46,046 nucleotides of DNA, from assembly GCA_030429725.1 (NCBI GenBank), contig JAUIEX010000010.1, forward strand, positions 1-46,046, read 5' to 3'. This stretch comes from Alphaproteobacteria bacterium (lineage in GTDB: Bacteria; Pseudomonadota; Alphaproteobacteria; Rickettsiales; UBA8987). The translations under genes and the position numbers were made by a program. Below, piece by piece: positions 44,801 to 46,046 of the stretch. The notes below the pieces were generated by a model, which was given only the letters and a program-made list of their open reading frames with translations, had not been told where the DNA came from and did no database searches. The stretch's first letter is position 1, and each line of letters begins with the position of its first letter.

Positions 44801-46046
44801 AAAGCTGTGTTGCCACCCACCGGCTGGCTAAGGCTGATTGTATCCGCCGTCACATTCAGGTCATAGCCGCCATCAACGCCGCCGTTAAAATTAACATTGC
44901 CGCCACTGGCATTCATCACCTGATTGGCGTCCAGCACCACATCATCATTAAACGTAATCGCACCACCCTGGCTGGTCAGGCTCAGCGCGTGACTCAGCAT
45001 AATGCCGTTATCCGCCGTAAAGTTAATATCCCCGTTATTGGTTTGAATCGCACCGGCGGAAGCCGTCACAATCTGATTTCCGGCCGTCAGGCTGATATCC
45101 CTGCCGGAGGTGGTAATGTCCAAACTATCACCCTGCAAATCAAGGGTGATATCGCTGGTGGCCACCAGCGCAATATCCGCCGTTGCACTCAACCGTTCCA
45201 GATAGCGCGTGGTGAATGCAGAATAACCACCCGATGCCATCGCCTGAGCCGCCTCCGTGCCACCCGCACCAGGCGGCGTTAAAGCATGACCCCACTTCAC
45301 CGATTGATATTGCTCAAGCAGATTACGGCTAGCATCATCAAATGATGAGTCATATGCAATCAACTCCGCAATATCACCAATCCAGCCAAATCCCGCGGCA
45401 ACCCACTGGCCAATAAATAGCGTACTATTATCAAGAGAATTTGCCTGAACCGTTCCCGATCCGGCGTTATAAACCCCGGCCTCTGAACTAAAATAGGTTT
45501 TCACCCGATTCGTGTTGCCCGTTAATGTGCCATTATAAACGGCAGACATCTGTGTCCAGCTGGTATGCGGCTGATTACTATAGGCAAGGTATGTTGAACT
45601 ATTTCCCGCAGCGCCGGAAATGGAGCGGTTTGAACTCCATGCCTGCGTCCGAAGATTGTACTTATCGGTGGTAAAGGCAAGCTCGTTGCGATTAGGTGTT
45701 GTGCGGCGTCCGATATAAAAATAGGTCAGTCCTGTTAAATTATCAAATGCATTAAAGCCAGTGATGCGCAATTCATCATTATTAAAACCAAGCGCGTCCA
45801 AACCATTAATTGCACCGCCATTAACAAAGGCCTCCTTGCCTGAGATGGCATTGGCAATATATCCATTATCACTCTTGTCATACCATTGTGAAACGCTTGT
45901 GCCATTATCCGGGTTATTAGCAATACCGTCACCGTTTAGATCGCTACTATCCAGCCAGAGTTGCATCCCACCAATAGTTTCGGGTGAGAAGTTTCCGTAG
46001 ATGGTGATGTTATCTGGGTCGAGTAGGTAGGTTCCTTTGTGATATT
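41881..46046 (-). CDS. Giant adhesin-like exoprotein with LamG and MBG repeats (5' partial)
   Basis: The frame enters from the right edge (YHKGTYLLDPDNITIYG reads upstream of the first ATG at 45966) and runs to the stop at 41881, so the N-terminus with its secretion domain is missing. Residue numbers below count from 45966. Residues 1-240 resemble a LamG-like domain (MQLWLDSSDLNGDG, VSQWYDKSDNGY). Residues 260-490 are filamentous-haemagglutinin-like beta-helix repeats. Residues 495-700 form a second LamG domain (YWDFDEGSG, DDVRIYNAALTPGEM). About 930-1180 are MBG repeats (VEYGDAYS, REYGDVNPALTG, RYEGQPNPDFTL). A Gly/Asp-rich repeat (about 1188-1245) and a basic tail follow. It is likely surface-exposed and adhesive. 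A two-partner or autotransporter route is inferred. Confidence 0.85.
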   Translation of the reverse strand, partial: YHKGTYLLDPDNITIYGNFSPETIGGMQLWLDSSDLNGDGIANNPDNGTSVSQWYDKSDNGYIANAISGKEAFVNGGAINGLDALGFNNDELRITGFNAFDNLTGLTYFYIGRRTTPNRNELAFTTDKYNLRTQAWSSNRSISGAAGNSSTYLAYSNQPHTSWTQMSAVYNGTLTGNTNRVKTYFSSEAGVYNAGSGTVQANSLDNSTLFIGQWVAAGFGWIGDIAELIAYDSSFDDASRNLLEQYQSVKWGHALTPPGAGGTEAAQAMASGGYSAFTTRYLERLSATADIALVATSDITLDLQGDSLDITTSGRDISLTAGNQIVTASAGAIQTNNGDINFTADNGIMLSHALSLTSQGGAITFNDDVVLDANQVMNASGGNVNFNGGVDGGYDLNVTADTISLSQPVGGNTALNDVTLSAASQVNLPSMQAGSIDASASSGDITVRGILMTSGENITLDADNDLNLANAAVITGGGDLDATSGRDTFISHLIDLDNGALTVQAGRDIFLSAAVLNDNLFAYWDFDEGSGTDAADAAGSNNGTLEDDATWSGDTPFSSGSSLSLDGSGDYVTAGDIDEVDGASALTISGWFKRSALNAYNGLGKYTNSSDRRLHIGFWTDGKLYFNISSGSSTFGSIVHNTTDWVHAAMVFDGSETGNNRLKGYVDGALQALSYSGAMPASLDNYTSDFLIGQFSGANYASGLIDDVRIYNAALTPGEMELIYSAPQLSFDSGSVSLTAGRDVSFDLDGTNLDVSGSVTVRADGFSDVSGFTSSGTQDFIFEQATAGNSLDIGSGGSGDVVLSDGLVSSIQSGFAGYRFGRLDGGAVTNRTTTWEDPVTFVTNGDFTNAVSLTSDDTILVTAGGDVILDEGITTTSATAHALVLSAGDDFLNNAGSAALSAANSRWLVYSDAPANNTRDGLLPSASEFNKTYAVNAPASIGAGNRFVYATATQPTLVYQVGDDTVEYGDAYSATPGLTYSAGLQGDDSLLNIGLTGAASTATTYDAGDDVDNYSNALTATAGTLSSPLGYQYAFIAGDLTVTKAPLVVTADDATREYGDVNPALTGDIAGFKLSDDVDDLDTAPTYNTAALQSSDVADYAITASGAADDNYSFSYVDGTLTLTKAPLVVTLLDNEPVRYEGQPNPDFTLSYSGFKLTDDADDLDTAPTADSTGDVDSAGGTYDVTIAGGDDTNYAFQYTNPAGILTIFTPTVTDGGGDDGDDTTGSDDDGGDITGGDITGDDTTGGDDDGGDITGGDDDGGDDTTGGDEVTEITLPSTVTRVSQNPTITVSNGGIGNGGGFSSSGSNDAEGANDNHPPSGQNDANHQSDNSSGHGNEKPISEQNTADNNNESENGNANKRKKQYKPKTILNGTVEIHPDLVKYFNL
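42232..42402 (-). repeat. Gly/Asp/Thr-coding minisatellite in the adhesin gene
   Basis: Tandem but irregular units based on GCCGCCGGTCGTATCGTC and GCCGCCATCGTCATC (plus strand) encode repeats such as GGDDTTGGDDDGGDITGG. Units are multiples of three, so copy number changes would keep the frame. The encoded linker is very acidic and could bind calcium or act as a flexible spacer before the C-terminal tail. Confidence 0.8.

Overview
The window looks like the chromosome of an alphaproteobacterium of about 50% GC (estimated by eye). The evidence is a mitochondrial-type complex I operon in the order nuoA-B-C-D-E-F-G-H-I-J-K-L-M, an F0 ATP synthase operon encoding both b and b' subunits and separate from F1, a small DUF6898-type protein, a MetZ-type O-succinylhomoserine sulfhydrylase, and a membrane-anchored J-domain protein of Tim14-like layout. 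No rRNA, tRNA, insertion sequence, prophage or CRISPR array was recognised.

Layout. (1) 1-13861, minus strand: the nuo operon, read right to left. Two small non-nuo genes, one of the DUF1353 family, sit between nuoF and nuoG. nuoM breaks off after about 259 codons and runs in frame into GC-rich TPR-repeat sequence that reaches the left edge. This is most likely an assembly chimera or a recombination junction. (2) 13862-19053, mostly plus strand: metZ, a convergent DUF6898-type gene, a J-domain protein, then sulfate-assimilation genes for sulfite reductase, the siroheme synthase N-terminal enzyme and an APS-type CysH reductase. (3) 19054-20323: a repeat-rich spacer with stacked palindromes and a 7-bp tandem repeat, followed by an AT-rich gene for a putative outer-membrane barrel. 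(4) 20324-28290: a YejE-like ABC permease, mfd (minus) carrying two in-frame palindromic insertions, an MscS channel, an RlmB-type rRNA methyltransferase, a zinc-free quinone oxidoreductase and rpmJ. (5) 28345-31019, minus: a family 2 glycosyltransferase with an N-terminal MshEN-like domain, overlapping the gene of an outer-membrane barrel protein. (6) 31064-33376, minus: the F0 operon atpI-B-E-F'-F. (7) 33391-37715, minus: DsbA-like thioredoxin, DUF721/DciA-like protein, rnhB, Sel1-repeat protein and hemB, closely spaced. (8) 37766-41795, minus: a long hairpin, rpoD and dnaG. (9) 41881 to the right edge, minus: the C-terminal 1,388 or so codons of a giant adhesin-like exoprotein with LamG, filamentous-haemagglutinin-like and MBG repeats.

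How it works together. Complex I and the F0 sector form the proton circuit of a respiring cell. The cys genes and metZ supply reduced sulfur and homocysteine. The rpoD/dnaG, mfd, rnhB and DUF721 genes are housekeeping replication, transcription and repair functions. The glycosyltransferase with its outer-membrane partner, the adhesin and the orphan barrel protein form a surface layer.

The strongest unexplained signal is a palindromic element family with three copies here. They share a C5/G5 first hairpin and a second hairpin whose arms differ between copies but still pair. One copy is intergenic (about 19100) and two lie in frame inside mfd (about 22886 and 23863). This resembles the protein-coding palindromic elements described in Rickettsia.
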